Below are positions 23,327 to 34,663 of a DNA stretch of 64,000 nt, in pieces (position 1 is the stretch's first letter; every line of letters begins with the position of its first letter). This stretch comes from Physcomitrium patens (Eukaryota; Streptophyta; Bryopsida; Funariales; Funariaceae): the NCBI RefSeq assembly GCF_000002425.4, contig NC_037255.1, forward strand, positions 9,194,436 to 9,258,435. The letters run 5' to 3'. The notes beneath the pieces are model-generated. The model searched no databases. It worked only from the letters and a program-made list of their open reading frames with translations, and was not told the DNA's origin. Both the position numbers and the translations under genes were made by a program.

Positions 23327-24260
23327 CTGATCGATTGCTCCCTCTCAAGGATGATTACTGCCCACACACAAATTCAGTTTCAGGTCTGCAGCCCCAAGTA
23401 CTACCTCGCTACCACTACTAATCCTCTAATCCGTAACCCTAACCACCTCCTCGTTCCACATGTCCCTCACACCCAACCCGACAACTTGTATTCCAAGCTT
23501 TGCAACCTGGATGCTCCAAACCTCAATTCGACGCAACAAAAGCCACCGCCGTGGGTATCAGCGACCCTGCACACTATGCGCAACTCAATTATGCGTACAC
23601 AGCTCTCCCCAATCTCATGTGGCACCTAAGAAACCCTCGCGCTGGGATCCCAACGACTCAATCTTCCTCACGCTTAAATCATATGGAGCACTCTTGCGCG
23701 CCACATGTCCGTCCCGGGACGATATTGTCCCCCAGCTCCACCATTCTACATCGCCGGGACAAACGCAGAGCCTCCTGTCAAATGCCGATCAAAGAGTCCC
23801 GACAACCTGCCGCGATAGCCTTCTTCTACCTGTAACCCTAACCTACTGCACTCTCCCACACTCTGCTCACGCCGTGCTTCTTCGACCTCTCCCAATGTTT
23901 CTTATTGCAACAAAACGCGAGCACCAGAAACAGCCGGAGAGGGGCAAACCAAACGATGCAGCCAAAACTCGAGAGAGAGAAAGGGAGACAGCATCTGCAA
24001 GTAACCGGCCGGAGACTCAAAGGCAAATGGGCCTTCGGTGAATGTGGAGCAGGCTCGCTGGCAATTGCGTTGAGAATGGCTACAAGTGCCGCATTCGGAG
24101 AAGCCCGAGGACGCGAAACATCAACTTATGGATGACTGTATCTGTTCGTCAGTGATGTGGATCGCAGGCGGGGATGGGGTGCACGGTATATCACTGGGCT
24201 CTGCTTCGGTGACGTGTGGCTGGCTGGAGTGTAAGTTTCCGTGGATGAAGGGGAAACCGT
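23327..24260 (-). promoter_or_regulatory. Upstream region / 5' leader of the RING gene
   Basis: GC-rich sequence (on the plus strand C-rich) upstream of the RING start, containing a GAGAGA-type purine/pyrimidine tract at about 23970-23990. Several short frames occur in both directions but none looks like a protein. Leader length, possible leader introns and the promoter are not defined by the sequence alone. Confidence 0.5.
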
Positions 24261-25147
24261 AAGTGTATTTATTGAGCGGTCCACTCTTCATTCGTTGCAA
24301 GCCAGGCAGGCATATCTGGCTTTGATAAAACAGACTCCGCGGACCAGTTTAATGCCCAGGTTGAATTGTTTTTATAAGTACTTTTCTACCTTTCTCATTT
24401 TATTAATTTGGAGTGCTTCCCTTCTCATGGTACTATTTTGAATCAATTGGAGAGTCTGTATTTTTCTTTTAAGTTGGAAGAAATGAGAATAGTATATTTT
24501 GGAGAACAGTAATTGTCTCTTGACACTGTGGATTTGCAACTGAAATGTGTAAAATGTATTTATAATCTTTCAACTATACAAAGATAAATAAATTTTAAAA
24601 TTTTAAAAACAAGGAAGGAGAAGATTGGTAAACATAAGTTATTGTAACAAACTGCATGTGCATACACATATATTCATGTATGTGTGTATGTACGAATGTA
24701 TAAAGTCAAGAAGGGGTTTACTTGAAGGATATGACATGGAGAATATTTAAGCCCTTTGCTTGGATTTCAATTTTGGCAATGTTTTAACAAAGAAGATGCT
24801 AAATTGATAGCTTAATATCAAAAACTTGACACTTTTAATACTAATTATAATTCTTTATATATATAAAAAAATTAAAAACATGAAGAATTTTAAGTTGCTA
24901 CTTTAATGTAGAAGATATATGTCCTTATTTTTTGTAATTAAGTTGTTTTCAATTTTCAATTTATTTTTTTATTTTTTGTAGTTGTTGTTGTATTATCATC
25001 AAACAATTTTATGTTATTTTAATTTTTTTTAATGGTATGCTTTTTTTGTATTACTAAGTTAAAGTGAAACATATCTTAAAGTATGAAAATTTATTAAATT
25101 GGATTATAAATTAATCATTAAAAATCAAAAAAATCAAAAATATATAT

Positions 25148-25183
<36 letters not shown>

Positions 25184-25384
25184 ATTTAGTTCTTTAAGGT
25201 TCTTTTTTTTGGAAGTATCAAAATAAATATTTAAGTAAAAATAGGTTTAAATATTTGAACACCGTATATATATTTTAAAGTAAATTTATACAAAATATAT
25301 TAATTCAATTATTTCTTTTAATAATAAAGTTTATAGTGTGTTCATAAAATTGATATTTAGCATACATTTTTAACAAAATGTTTG

Positions 25385-25424
<40 letters not shown>

Positions 25425-25653
25425 ATAAAAATATAAATAGTAATTTACTTTATTGAAATGGATTACAATAACTGAGATTGAAAAATGTCTTAAGAAACTA
25501 TGGTTATTAAAGAACATTTTGGTAAATGATTGTGGATGTATATATAAATATATATATACATATTTACATTCATAAAAAATTATAAAATATTCCACCAACC
25601 AAAACCATAATATTTCAAAAACTAAATTTTTATAATTATATGTACTTTTAATG

Positions 25654-25687
<34 letters not shown>

Positions 25688-26101
25688 GATAATTTATATG
25701 TATATTATTTTTAAAAAATATATATGTAAATATATGATATATTTTTTATTATTTATTTAGTTTTTTTAAAGGTATTAGTGAAACATGCTTGAATAATCAT
25801 TGGTCACATTATTTGAATTGTCATTCAATATTGTATTATACACACCAAAATCTCATTTCAACATATAATTTTCAAAGCAAAGAAAGAGCATGCAATGCTA
25901 AAGTAAGAGGTGTCTATGTGTATACATGTACTGAAATCAAAATGGCTTACTCTCAATGAAAGGATGCCTTAGTAAGTCAAGATATCCATATATCTTTGTG
26001 TTTATCTATATTGTATTGCTCTTTACTACACCTGGATGACTTTATTTAAAATACCACTCCCAAATTCATACAAACCGTAAGACAAACAAGACCTCAAAAA
26101 C

Positions 26102-26139
<38 letters not shown>

Positions 26140-26330
26140 TGAAAATATATAATAACTAAATAAATAAAATATATAAATTTTAATTAGACCAAATTGATTG
26201 ATAATTTTCATTCTTTATGATAAAATCTCAACCTCATTCAATATAACAATAACCAAGGGGCAAGTTTCAATATTAAAATAAGAATTAAAACAAAAAAAAA
26301 CCCATCACTAAAAAGAAGAAGAAAGAGGAT
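24261..26330. other. AT-rich intergenic spacer with (AT)n tracts
   Basis: Very AT-rich with long (AT)n runs at about 25151-25179, 25387-25421, 25654-25678 and 26106-26139. The longest minus-strand frame (25305-25598) is only AT repeat translated into Ile/Tyr. I see no gene or recognisable transposon. Confidence 0.7.
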
Positions 26331-26871
26331 AGGAGTCTTGAGATCATTAAATGTAGTCGACACTCTCCATAATATTTACTGTAGACTATAGTAAATACTG
26401 TAGCTACAGTATTTGGAGTCTAGTAGAGAAGTATTGTTTATCTTCTCCTCTTTTCTCTTCTTGTATACGAGACACAACCAGATGAATAGATTTTGACTCT
26501 TCAAATATTTACAAACCTACATATACATGAATTTGAGATGAAAATGCTAGAAAAAACAACTTTTTGCATTGGTCTTCAGATTATGCATCTAACAGATGGT
26601 AGCATTTTTTTCTACCAACTCACGTATATTAGACGAATCTTGGAAAGATTTAATATGATTGATGCTTATCCATTGTCCACAGCAATGGTTGGACGTGGTT
26701 GTGATGGTCATGATCCATATCGTCGATATGAGGAGAAGGAGGAAATATTGGGAGACTAATATCCATACCTCGCAACGGTTGGAGCACTTTTATATTTAGC
26801 TACATCTACAAGACCAAATATTGCATTTGCAATTAGTATTCTTGCAAGACATAATGCACGTTATCGTATTA

Positions 26872-28493
26872 TATGTTGTCTTACTTGAGAACGCACCGGG
26901 CGTCTGGCTGTGGAAGATAAAACGATGTTTTGTGAGTATCTGAGTAGTCTAGTGGATTTCAACCATCTAAATACAAAAAATTACAAGAAAATGCCATAAA
27001 TCCACCTTGATGATCCTTGACCCCCACTTAGAAGTTGTTGACGAACTGTAACTTATAATTTTTCCTCTCTAATCATTAATTCTCATTCAACTTTGTGTGC
27101 AGCTCCGCCTTTAATTCCTCGACTTATCATGTCAAAATTCACCTTATTCTAGCTGATAGATCTCTAGATATTACAAAATCCTAAACAATCTTAATATACC
27201 AACTTTTGATACCTCTTTACACTAATGATCAAATATCCTCTATCCATATTGTTAGATTAACACAAATTTTTGCATGCACTTGGCATACTCAACCATCTAA
27301 ACACCTCTAAAATTTCAACCACAAATGTCTCTCTAATTTCACAAAACAGTCAAGAGTACTAGTCATTACTTTATTACAAAAATCCAATTCACGAATACAA
27401 ACACTGACTTTCAGTAATGACTGCAAGTCCTCTCAAACCCTATGAATCCAATTCACCAATACAAACATTGACTTTGAGCAACGATTACAAAGTCTTCCTA
27501 AATCCTATGAAATCCAATTCTACACCTTTTGAAGGAGCTTGAAGTTAGCTCTCCGACTCCAAAATCTTGATCTCTAAAATGCCCCCTTCCTTTTCCTCTC
27601 CTCTCCTTTAACTTCGTGAGGTCCCCTATTCTTCCGCCCTAGACTCCAAATTGGAACAACAGACTTGTCTCTATGGAATTCCCGCCTCTAAGAGGATCTT
27701 TTCATAGAAAAAACGTTTCTTCAAAACGGCATAGAGAATGGAACAGCTTGAAATGGAACTGAAGCCTCTGTATTCGGGACCTCATTGGGTTGCTGAATCG
27801 AGTCAGGTTTTATACTGGATAAGAGGCCCATACCAAGATCTGGATTGGATGTCCGCGTAATTGGGCCAAATTGGCCCTTCACATCAGACTCACCTAAATA
27901 TTGAAATGGTCCTTTCTCCTTTTGTCGACTCGTGGTAAGAACAGCTCGGACTTATTCCACCTGATTTACTAGAGAATCTTAAAGACCTCAATTTATCCCT
28001 TCAATTTTTCCCTGGCTTTGGATCTGCTGATTCCGATTATTGAAATTGAATGGAGCATTACATTACTGACAAGTATGCCCTGACTGCTTGCTATTCCCAC
28101 ACACTGGCGCGTAATTGTCACTAGCTTTAGGATTGGGACATTCACTAGCATAATGACTAATTTGTCTACAATGGAAACAACAAAGTGGTCTTCTTGCAGT
28201 CCCATCAAGCATATTGGATGTCTCCATCGATATATACCTACTAGGCTTGTTCCATGTAGGGTTAGAAAATATTCTTCGTCGTCCCGTTAGTATGGAGGGT
28301 ATTTGGTTCAATGATGCCGGTGTAGCATACGCTGTTGTTATGTTCGGTGGTATAGCTTGTAATGGGGTGATATTAACTGGCCCCTGAATATTGGCATTGG
28401 AATTGGCCATTGTTTCTAACATCTAAGATGATTAAATATTAATAAATCTTTTCGATTTATATTTTCACCATATAGTTGTGTTGCAATACGACA
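26872..28493 (+). mobile_element. Element A copy 4 (LTR-like) in the copia fossil
   Basis: Starts TATCGTATTATATG followed by CTTGAGAACGCACCGGGCGT, and ends ...TTGCAATACGACA. Flanks ACGT (868-871 of 26 kb) and ACGT (28494-28497) are an exact 4-bp duplication. The copia reading Arg-His-Asn-Ala-Arg-Pro-Thr-Leu-Arg-His-Trp is continuous without the insert. It is 1622 bp and the least AT-decayed A copy, so probably the youngest. It lacks the CCTAAA minisatellite and holds a Gag-like minus-strand segment (28063-28422). Confidence 0.85.
28063..28422 (-). pseudogene. Gag-like zinc-knuckle fossil inside element A copy 4
   Basis: A 119-residue minus-strand reading with a CCHC zinc knuckle, C-F-H-C-x4-H-x4-C, followed by a second knuckle-like stretch, as in retrotransposon Gag proteins. 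The N-terminal two thirds are Pro/Asn/Thr-rich with no known domain. It lies antisense within an LTR-like element, so it is either a captured piece of another retroelement or the remains of an antisense gag. Not a host gene as far as can be seen. Confidence 0.55.
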
Positions 28494-29097
28494 ACGTCCA
28501 ACACTACGACATTGGAATGGCATCAAACATTTATTATGTTATTTAAAAGGTACTGAAGACTTGGGATTATACTACACACAATCCGCAGATCCAAAATTGG
28601 TTGGATATTGTGATGCAGGATATAAATCTGATATTGCAACTACTAAATCTCATATATGATATGTATTCTTAAGACATGGAGCTGCAATATCATGGAAATT
28701 AGTGAAACAAACAATAACTACAACTTCATCCAACCATGCAGAAATTATTGCCTTACATGAAGCATCTTGAGAATGTATTTGGTTGCGATCAATTGATAAA
28801 TTCATTCAAACAACTCGTGGATTTTCATATGATGATTCTCCAACTATCTTGCATGAAGATAATAGTACTTGTATTGCACAAATGCAAGTTGGTTTCATTA
28901 AAAGTGATAGGATAAAGTATATTGATCCAAAGTATTTTAGTTATATCCATGACTTGATTATTGATCAAGCACTTATAATTAAGAAAATTGAATCTACAAA
29001 TAACCTTGCTGATCTCTTCATCAAAGCTCTCCCATTAAGCAACCATCGTCGACTTACTTATGGCATTGGTATGCGGCGACTTGCTCTTCTTGAATAA
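28494..29097 (+). pseudogene. Copia RNase H fossil
   Basis: Right-hand part of the interrupted copia Pol: Arg-His-Trp-Asn-Gly-Ile-Lys-His, then a YLKGT-type block, then RNase H with the DNLADLF-like ending. It belongs to the element at 26336-29604. Confidence 0.85.
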
Positions 29098-29609
29098 GAA
29101 AGTTAATGAGCTCTTTAAATTATTAAAGAAAATGATGTTGTACTCTTTTTCCTTCATTTATGATTTTGTCCTTAAATAAAATAAGGTTTTCGTAGATAAG
29201 GTTTTAATGAGGCAACAATTGTTGATCTTGCAAGATCACAGAAAAGTATAAATCATAATTCTATATAAATTTTATATTATGTAAATATTATGATGAGCGA
29301 GGAGGAGTATTGAGATCATTAAATGTAGCCAGCACTCTCCATAATATTTATTGTAGACTATAATAAATACCATAGCTACAATATTTAGAGTCTAGTAGAG
29401 AAGTACTATTTATCCTCTCATCTTTTTTCTTCTTGTATATGAGACACAACCAAATGAATAGATTTTTATGTGTGAAGCTCTTTTTCCTTAGAAACCCTCT
29501 TGTGTATATGACTTACTACTACTCTTGTGTATATGACTTACTACTACTCTTGTGTGTGTGTATGACTTACTATTACTCTTGTGTTTTTCTAAACATTCTC
29601 AACAAGGAG

Positions 29610-30295
29610 AGTTGATATTTCAAGTATGGTTATTATTTTCATCATCAAACTCTGAATTGTCAATGATTTTGGTCAATCACAAGCTGAGGATTGGAAAGGT
29701 CAAAATCGGATGCAGCATACCAACATCAACTGAGCCGTCAATGCTTAAAAGGAAGCTCCAGGTCCTGGCCGAGGTACTGAACCGGTTCTTCAGATCGTAA
29801 CCGAGGTGTGAAGCAGAGTCTCCCTATCCTCATCCAGGGCCAATGATTGGCGAACTGAGGTCCCGTTTTTATACCCTTTTCACACGGGGACTGGGAGGGT
29901 GTTAGGGTTTTAGCGATTTCGCATTCTCGCAAAACGAACCATAGCTCCCATCCAGCTCTCGAAATTACCCCCATATCCACTAATCTTCCGCTGCTGGCAG
30001 TCTCTCCCGCTTGATGCTCCTTCTTGATAGGGCGTCATGTTTCACGCATCCTGATCGTCTTCTCGACGCATTCGATGTCTCACGCTGGGGGGTGATGCCC
30101 AATTCTCTGCTCAGTGGATTGCTCAATCGAGCTTGTCAGGCTCAGAGTTCGCAGGACATGGTGGTGAGATTGTGTTTGTGGGATTGATTGAGCTGGTTGA
30201 AGATGTTTGCGGTGGCGAATTGTTGATACTTGTAAGTCGGGGGAGTTTTTGAGGAGCGGAGGCAGTGTGGGAGGGGTTGGAGTGAGTCTGCAGGG
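29610..30295 (+). promoter_or_regulatory. Upstream region and leader of FtsHi5
   Basis: Between the end of the copia fossil and the FtsHi5 start the sequence shifts to gene-like composition from about 29.7 kb. No convincing coding frame on either strand. The promoter and leader must lie here, only about 690 bp from the retroelement. I cannot pick a TATA box with confidence. Confidence 0.5.
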
Positions 30296-33200
30296 ATGAG
30301 TACGCTTCACCCCTCTATCACTGCCGCGTCGCTATGGAGCTTCTGTGGGAGTTTGAGGAGTTCGAGGAGGTCGAAGTGGAGGACGAGCTCACTTGTCGAT
30401 GAGCTGGGTGTGAAATTGAAATGCGAGCTTAGGAGCGTAGTTTGCACCAGCCCTGAAGGTGTACGGAATGCTCGCAGGCATTCGTCGTGGAGTGAGAGCG
30501 GTAGGCGTAGGTTAAGGTCGCAGCGGGGGGATTGGGTATTAGAAGGATTGCCTTTGTGGCAAAATAAGGCTTTTGGAGTCGGCGTGCGTGGATTAACAGC
30601 TCCTTTTAGGGTGGGAAATCCAGTAAGAGTTGTTTGCTCCTCGAACGATATTGACAAAAATTTGGTTCGGGGTTTGGATGCTCGGACTTCTGGAGAGACC
30701 TCATCGTCGTCTTTTTCTTCTTCTTCTTCGAGTTCTTCCGTTCTTGGATGCTCCAATCATCGGTACATATCCAGAGAATGCGAGCCTATAGCATATGGTT
30801 CACGTGAGCTTGTGTGTTGTAATGACAACGGTAGTTTGGAAGATGGGCAGGCGAGACTTCTTCATAATAGTGAAGACTATACGGACCATTATAAACGCAG
30901 ATTATTCATAGAAATCATTTCGCAGATTGCTGGAAATATGGGAAAGGCATTGGCGTTGGGGATGGTAATCACAGCAGTAGGGTTTGGGCCAAAAGTTCTC
31001 TCGGGGGTTGCCATTGCAGCTCCCACTGTTGCTACCCGTAATGATGTAGAGGTGCCTGGCGTTGAACTGGACGAAGAGGAACAAGAGGAAAGTGATGATG
31101 AGTATAGTGAAGCTGAAGTTAAGCAGTTTCAAAGGCAGGAAGAGTTGGAGAAGCTTGAGAGAGAGCGGCAATTACGAGCTGCTCTTAAAATTGACCCGAA
31201 GCTTGAGGAGCTTGAAGCCTTGGGAGAACAGGCTGAACTTGAACCTGCCAAGCGGGGGATCTTCCTTCGAAAGCTTGAAGAGGCAGTGCGTGGGACATAC
31301 ACTAGTGGCCGTCAGCTGCAATGGGAGAAGATTTTAGAGCTGGATTCCACCATCGACCAGCTCAAGAAAGAGCGAGGTATCATCGCTGAGGGGGCTGAGA
31401 ACATGGAAAAAGAGTATTTGTCCGCGAAAGCACAATTACAGAAGTTGGATGATGAATTCGACGACGAGAGCTGGGAGCGTAGAGAGGCTCTAGAATCATC
31501 AGTTAAAAATTCAGAGGCACGTTGCGGTGAGCTCTGGCAGAAGGTGTCAGATTTGGAGAAGGAGATGCTGGAGAAGCAAATGTGGGTTGAGAAAGCGCTT
31601 TTGGATGATATTCCTAGAATTGAAGGTCACGCTATAACCGAATTGGCGAGCATATACGAGCGATGGCTTCAAAGGCAGTCCGGCGTTAGTGTAGGTGTAG
31701 GTGATGCCGAGATTTCGAGAGTTGCTAAAGACTTGGAGCTGGCAGGTGAGGCACATGGTAAGCAGGTATTATTACCCCTTGCCCTTGGTGTGGACCGAGA
31801 AAATCAGATGTCGAAATTTGAAGTTGATGCCGAGTCACAAGAGTTTATTGGTAAAATTAAGAAGGAACTGGAAAAAACAGTCGAGTTGAATGCGAAGTAC
31901 GAAAGTCTAGTCAGACAGCGGTTGGGCAAAGGTGAAGATGAGGACATTAGCCATGTGAGAGTCCCTGTCGATGTCTCAAGTATGGATGTTTCCTCTTCGG
32001 AGTTCGATGAAGATCTTTCTGAATTCGGTGACGACAGTCGAGCATTAGCAACCCAGTTGGAGTGGGCCATGGGTTGGAGGGCCTGGCGGGATGAGAGCAA
32101 GGAAAGCATCAAGCAACATTTGCTAGATAATCCGGAGGAAGGTCGAGAGTATGTCAAGCAGACGCAGGCACAGATCCTAATTGCAAGAGACAGAGTAGTA
32201 GCAGAGACCTGGTTTAATAAAAGGGAACAACGTTGGGAAATTTCTCCGATGGCGGTTTCTCATGCCGTCACGAGGAAACTAGTTGCCAAAGCTCGTGTAC
32301 GTCATGACCGGGGGGTCATGCATGTGACGTTAAAAGGCGACGATCATGAGTATTTTGTAGATATTCCAGCTATTGATGCTCAGCTTCAAGAAGCAGGGGG
32401 GTTTGATTCCTTGTATATAAAGCTGACTCTTGACGGAATTCCAGTAAGTACTGAGTTCATGTGGATACCGCTGAAAGAATGGCCAGTGTGGGATCTCTTT
32501 CAGTTGCCTTTCAAGGTTACGTGGTGGGTGCTCGAGGACATATGGAACTCACCTCTTTTGACCTCTATTAGACCCTATTACTTCAAGACACTGAGTGAAA
32601 CGTTTGAGGAGTTAATGGTTCGATTTGGCTTTCCAGTAATCCAAACAGTTCTGCCACAACGGGCACAAGTTGCTCTGGGGTTCGACTTGCCTGAAGGGGC
32701 TGAAGCAGCTGAGCCTACTGATATTATGATGTGGCAACAGGAAGCTCAAAAGAAAACCGATGCGCGTTACGCTGAAGGTACCGGCTCTCCAGCATGGTGG
32801 ATCTCACTCCCTCTTCGTACTTACGTCGTAGGTATTCCTCTTTATTTCTTTGTGACTATTGTTGGCGGACTCCTACTGGCGCCGTTCACTCCCCGTAAGC
32901 TATCCATGAATGAAGCTCAGTGGAAGGAAAAGAAACAAGAAGAACTTGAGAAGGAGATCAACCGGGAATCTAAGAAGGATGAGATAGATCCTATCAAGAG
33001 CGTATTCGATAACATGAAGAGAGTAAAGCATCCTCAGGTTAGACTAAAGGACTTTGCAGGTATTGATGCTGTTAAAGAAGAAATCAATGAAGTCATCAGC
33101 TTTTTACGGAACCCTAGGATTTTTCAGGAAATGGGAGCTAGACCTCCTAGAGGAGTACTTATCGTTGGTGGACCAGGAACAGGAAAAACTACATTAGCTT

Positions 33201-34663
33201 TTGCGATTGCAGCTGAAGCGAAGGTGCCTATGGTGGAGCTTCAAGGTGCTGAGCTAGAAGGGGGAGCCTGGGTGGGGCAAGGAGCATCCAACGTTCGTGA
33301 ACTGTTCAAAACTGCACGGGAGGTATCCCCGTTGATTATTTTCATGGATGATTTTGATCATTTTGCAGGGGTCCGAGGAGCAACATCCGACACTAGAAAA
33401 CAAGATCATGAGTCTCTGATCAACCAACTCCTCGTTGAACTTGATGGCTTCGAAACCCAGGAGGGGGTTGTACTTATAGCAACCACTAGTAGGCCCTATG
33501 CTATTGATGAAGCTCTGCGAAGACCAGGTCGTATGGATCGAACCATTCAGCTTCCAACGCCTAATGTAACCGAACGAGAGCAGATTCTGCGGAAAGTAGC
33601 TACTGACACTATGGACCCAAAACACGTAGGTTTTGTAGATTGGGCCGAGGTAGCAGATAAAACAGCGGGTCTTACACCTGCCCAGCTGAAGTGTGTACCT
33701 CGAGCTTTGGAGGCAAACGCAGTGGGGTTGAAGACTGTCGATGATGATGAAATTAACAGCGTTGCTGGGTGGCTTGCCACCTTTAATCAAATTATGCCTA
33801 TGTGGTTCAAGAAGTCAAAGCTGGTGATGAAGTGGAATGAAGATCTTATCGATTGGCTGGGTCTTCGATTGTCTAAGGAAGATCTTGAGACTGCAGTCGA
33901 AACGATGGATGTATTTAATGAGACGCGACCCGGAATCGAATTAGAGAATCCTCCTGTCATTTGGTCACGAGAGTATAAGTTCCCCCATGCAGTCTGGGCT
34001 GCTGGCCGAGCTTTGACTGCATTCCTTCTTCCTAGTTTCGATCGTCTGGATCAGGCATGGCTTGACCCTACTTCTTGGGAAGGAATAGCTTTCACCAAGT
34101 TAACCAAACAGTTGGAAGCAGGGTATCAAGAAACAGGTACTATGACGCGGTCTTACTACGAGAAAAGCTTGGTGTTGTGTTTCGGCTCATATGTCGCCGG
34201 ACGTTTGCTTCTTCCCTTCGGTGAAAATAACAATTTATCTAAAGGAGAGTTGGAGAATGCTGAGGGAATTGCAGCTGAGATGGTGATGCAATTTGGATGG
34301 GGTCCTGAGGATAGCCCGCTTGTCTACGCCAAGGTTGATTCCCGTACCTCAATTGCCATGGGTGACAAGCATGAGGAAGAGGTTAAATCTGCGATACAGA
34401 AGTTATACCTCATCGCCACTGAGAGGTGTTACAACATTCTTCACAGAAATCAACGAACGCTTAGTGCTGTCGTAGAACATTTACTTCAGTATGATTGTGT
34501 TACAACGAAGGACCTGGCTCGGATAACAGAAGAAACTGGTGGAGTGTTTGAAGAGGATCCTTTTGAGCTTGTACCATACTCACGCATGGCAATGTTGTCT
34601 GGGTCGACAAACGGCACAACACGTGTTACAAAGACGTTACCAGCTGGGGCATCAGCCAATTGA
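30296..34663 (+). CDS. FtsHi5: FtsHi5: protease-dead FtsH-like AAA protein of the chloroplast inner envelope
   Basis: A 1455-residue protein in one open frame; the Arabidopsis relative is about 1.3 kb of residues long. The N-terminus (1-~110) is rich in Ser/Arg and poor in acid, like a plastid transit peptide. Hydrophobic segments lie at about 215-240 and 843-863, with a long acidic coiled-coil region between 245 and 440. The AAA domain has Walker A GGPGTGKT at 958-965, Walker B IIFMDD at 1014-1019 (Asp where the catalytic Glu usually is) and RRPGRMDR at 1075-1082 with arginine fingers. The FtsH zinc motif HExGH is replaced by WAAGR (1234-1238) within FPHAVWAAGRAL, a signature I recall from FtsHi5. 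In Arabidopsis FtsHi5 works with Ycf2, other FtsHi proteins and FtsH12 as an ATP-driven import motor. The start is supported by an in-frame TAA at 30233-30235 with no other Met between. Confidence 0.95.
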   Translation: MSTLHPSITAASLWSFCGSLRSSRRSKWRTSSLVDELGVKLKCELRSVVCTSPEGVRNARRHSSWSESGRRRLRSQRGDWVLEGLPLWQNKAFGVGVRGLTAPFRVGNPVRVVCSSNDIDKNLVRGLDARTSGETSSSSFSSSSSSSSVLGCSNHRYISRECEPIAYGSRELVCCNDNGSLEDGQARLLHNSEDYTDHYKRRLFIEIISQIAGNMGKALALGMVITAVGFGPKVLSGVAIAAPTVATRNDVEVPGVELDEEEQEESDDEYSEAEVKQFQRQEELEKLERERQLRAALKIDPKLEELEALGEQAELEPAKRGIFLRKLEEAVRGTYTSGRQLQWEKILELDSTIDQLKKERGIIAEGAENMEKEYLSAKAQLQKLDDEFDDESWERREALESSVKNSEARCGELWQKVSDLEKEMLEKQMWVEKALLDDIPRIEGHAITELASIYERWLQRQSGVSVGVGDAEISRVAKDLELAGEAHGKQVLLPLALGVDRENQMSKFEVDAESQEFIGKIKKELEKTVELNAKYESLVRQRLGKGEDEDISHVRVPVDVSSMDVSSSEFDEDLSEFGDDSRALATQLEWAMGWRAWRDESKESIKQHLLDNPEEGREYVKQTQAQILIARDRVVAETWFNKREQRWEISPMAVSHAVTRKLVAKARVRHDRGVMHVTLKGDDHEYFVDIPAIDAQLQEAGGFDSLYIKLTLDGIPVSTEFMWIPLKEWPVWDLFQLPFKVTWWVLEDIWNSPLLTSIRPYYFKTLSETFEELMVRFGFPVIQTVLPQRAQVALGFDLPEGAEAAEPTDIMMWQQEAQKKTDARYAEGTGSPAWWISLPLRTYVVGIPLYFFVTIVGGLLLAPFTPRKLSMNEAQWKEKKQEELEKEINRESKKDEIDPIKSVFDNMKRVKHPQVRLKDFAGIDAVKEEINEVISFLRNPRIFQEMGARPPRGVLIVGGPGTGKTTLAFAIAAEAKVPMVELQGAELEGGAWVGQGASNVRELFKTAREVSPLIIFMDDFDHFAGVRGATSDTRKQDHESLINQLLVELDGFETQEGVVLIATTSRPYAIDEALRRPGRMDRTIQLPTPNVTEREQILRKVATDTMDPKHVGFVDWAEVADKTAGLTPAQLKCVPRALEANAVGLKTVDDDEINSVAGWLATFNQIMPMWFKKSKLVMKWNEDLIDWLGLRLSKEDLETAVETMDVFNETRPGIELENPPVIWSREYKFPHAVWAAGRALTAFLLPSFDRLDQAWLDPTSWEGIAFTKLTKQLEAGYQETGTMTRSYYEKSLVLCFGSYVAGRLLLPFGENNNLSKGELENAEGIAAEMVMQFGWGPEDSPLVYAKVDSRTSIAMGDKHEEEVKSAIQKLYLIATERCYNILHRNQRTLSAVVEHLLQYDCVTTKDLARITEETGGVFEEDPFELVPYSRMAMLSGSTNGTTRVTKTLPAGASAN

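Larger units (their letters stand above)
26336..29604 (+). mobile_element. Ty1/copia fossil with AGGAG target duplications
   Basis: The 5' LTR remnant starts at 26336 and the 3' LTR is 29308-29604. The ends read TCTTGAG/TATTGAG and CTCAACA, so the ancestral LTR had TGTTGAG...CTCAACA ends. AGGAG at 26331-26335 and 29605-29609 is an exact 5-bp duplication. The short 5' LTR part runs straight into the end of the reverse transcriptase (about 26.49-26.85 kb), so Gag through most of Pol is absent. RNase H follows at 28.5-29.1 kb with the typical ADLF.KALP ending. A polypurine tract GAGGAGGAG precedes the 3' LTR. Element A (26872-28493) interrupts it. Broken and non-functional. Confidence 0.87.

Noticed and set aside
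23159-24135. Plus-strand frames of 76-193 codons upstream of the RING gene
   Set aside because: No recognisable domain; the composition is that of a C-rich antisense leader. Better explained as promoter and leader of the minus-strand gene.
25305-25598. 97-codon minus-strand frame
   Set aside because: Its centre is an (AT)n microsatellite translated into Ile-Tyr repeats; no other support.
28063-28422. A host CCHC zinc-finger gene
   Set aside because: It sits inside a transposable element with a clear target duplication and resembles Gag more than any host protein.
30080-30756. Minus-strand frames overlapping the start of FtsHi5
   Set aside because: Low-complexity Glu/Thr/Pro-rich readings, antisense to a strong conserved gene.
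33254-33790. 178-codon minus-strand frame inside FtsHi5
   Set aside because: Antisense to the AAA domain; no known domain of its own.
30296-34663. An active FtsH metalloprotease
   Set aside because: The zinc-binding HExGH is replaced by WAAGR, so only the ATPase-like part can work.
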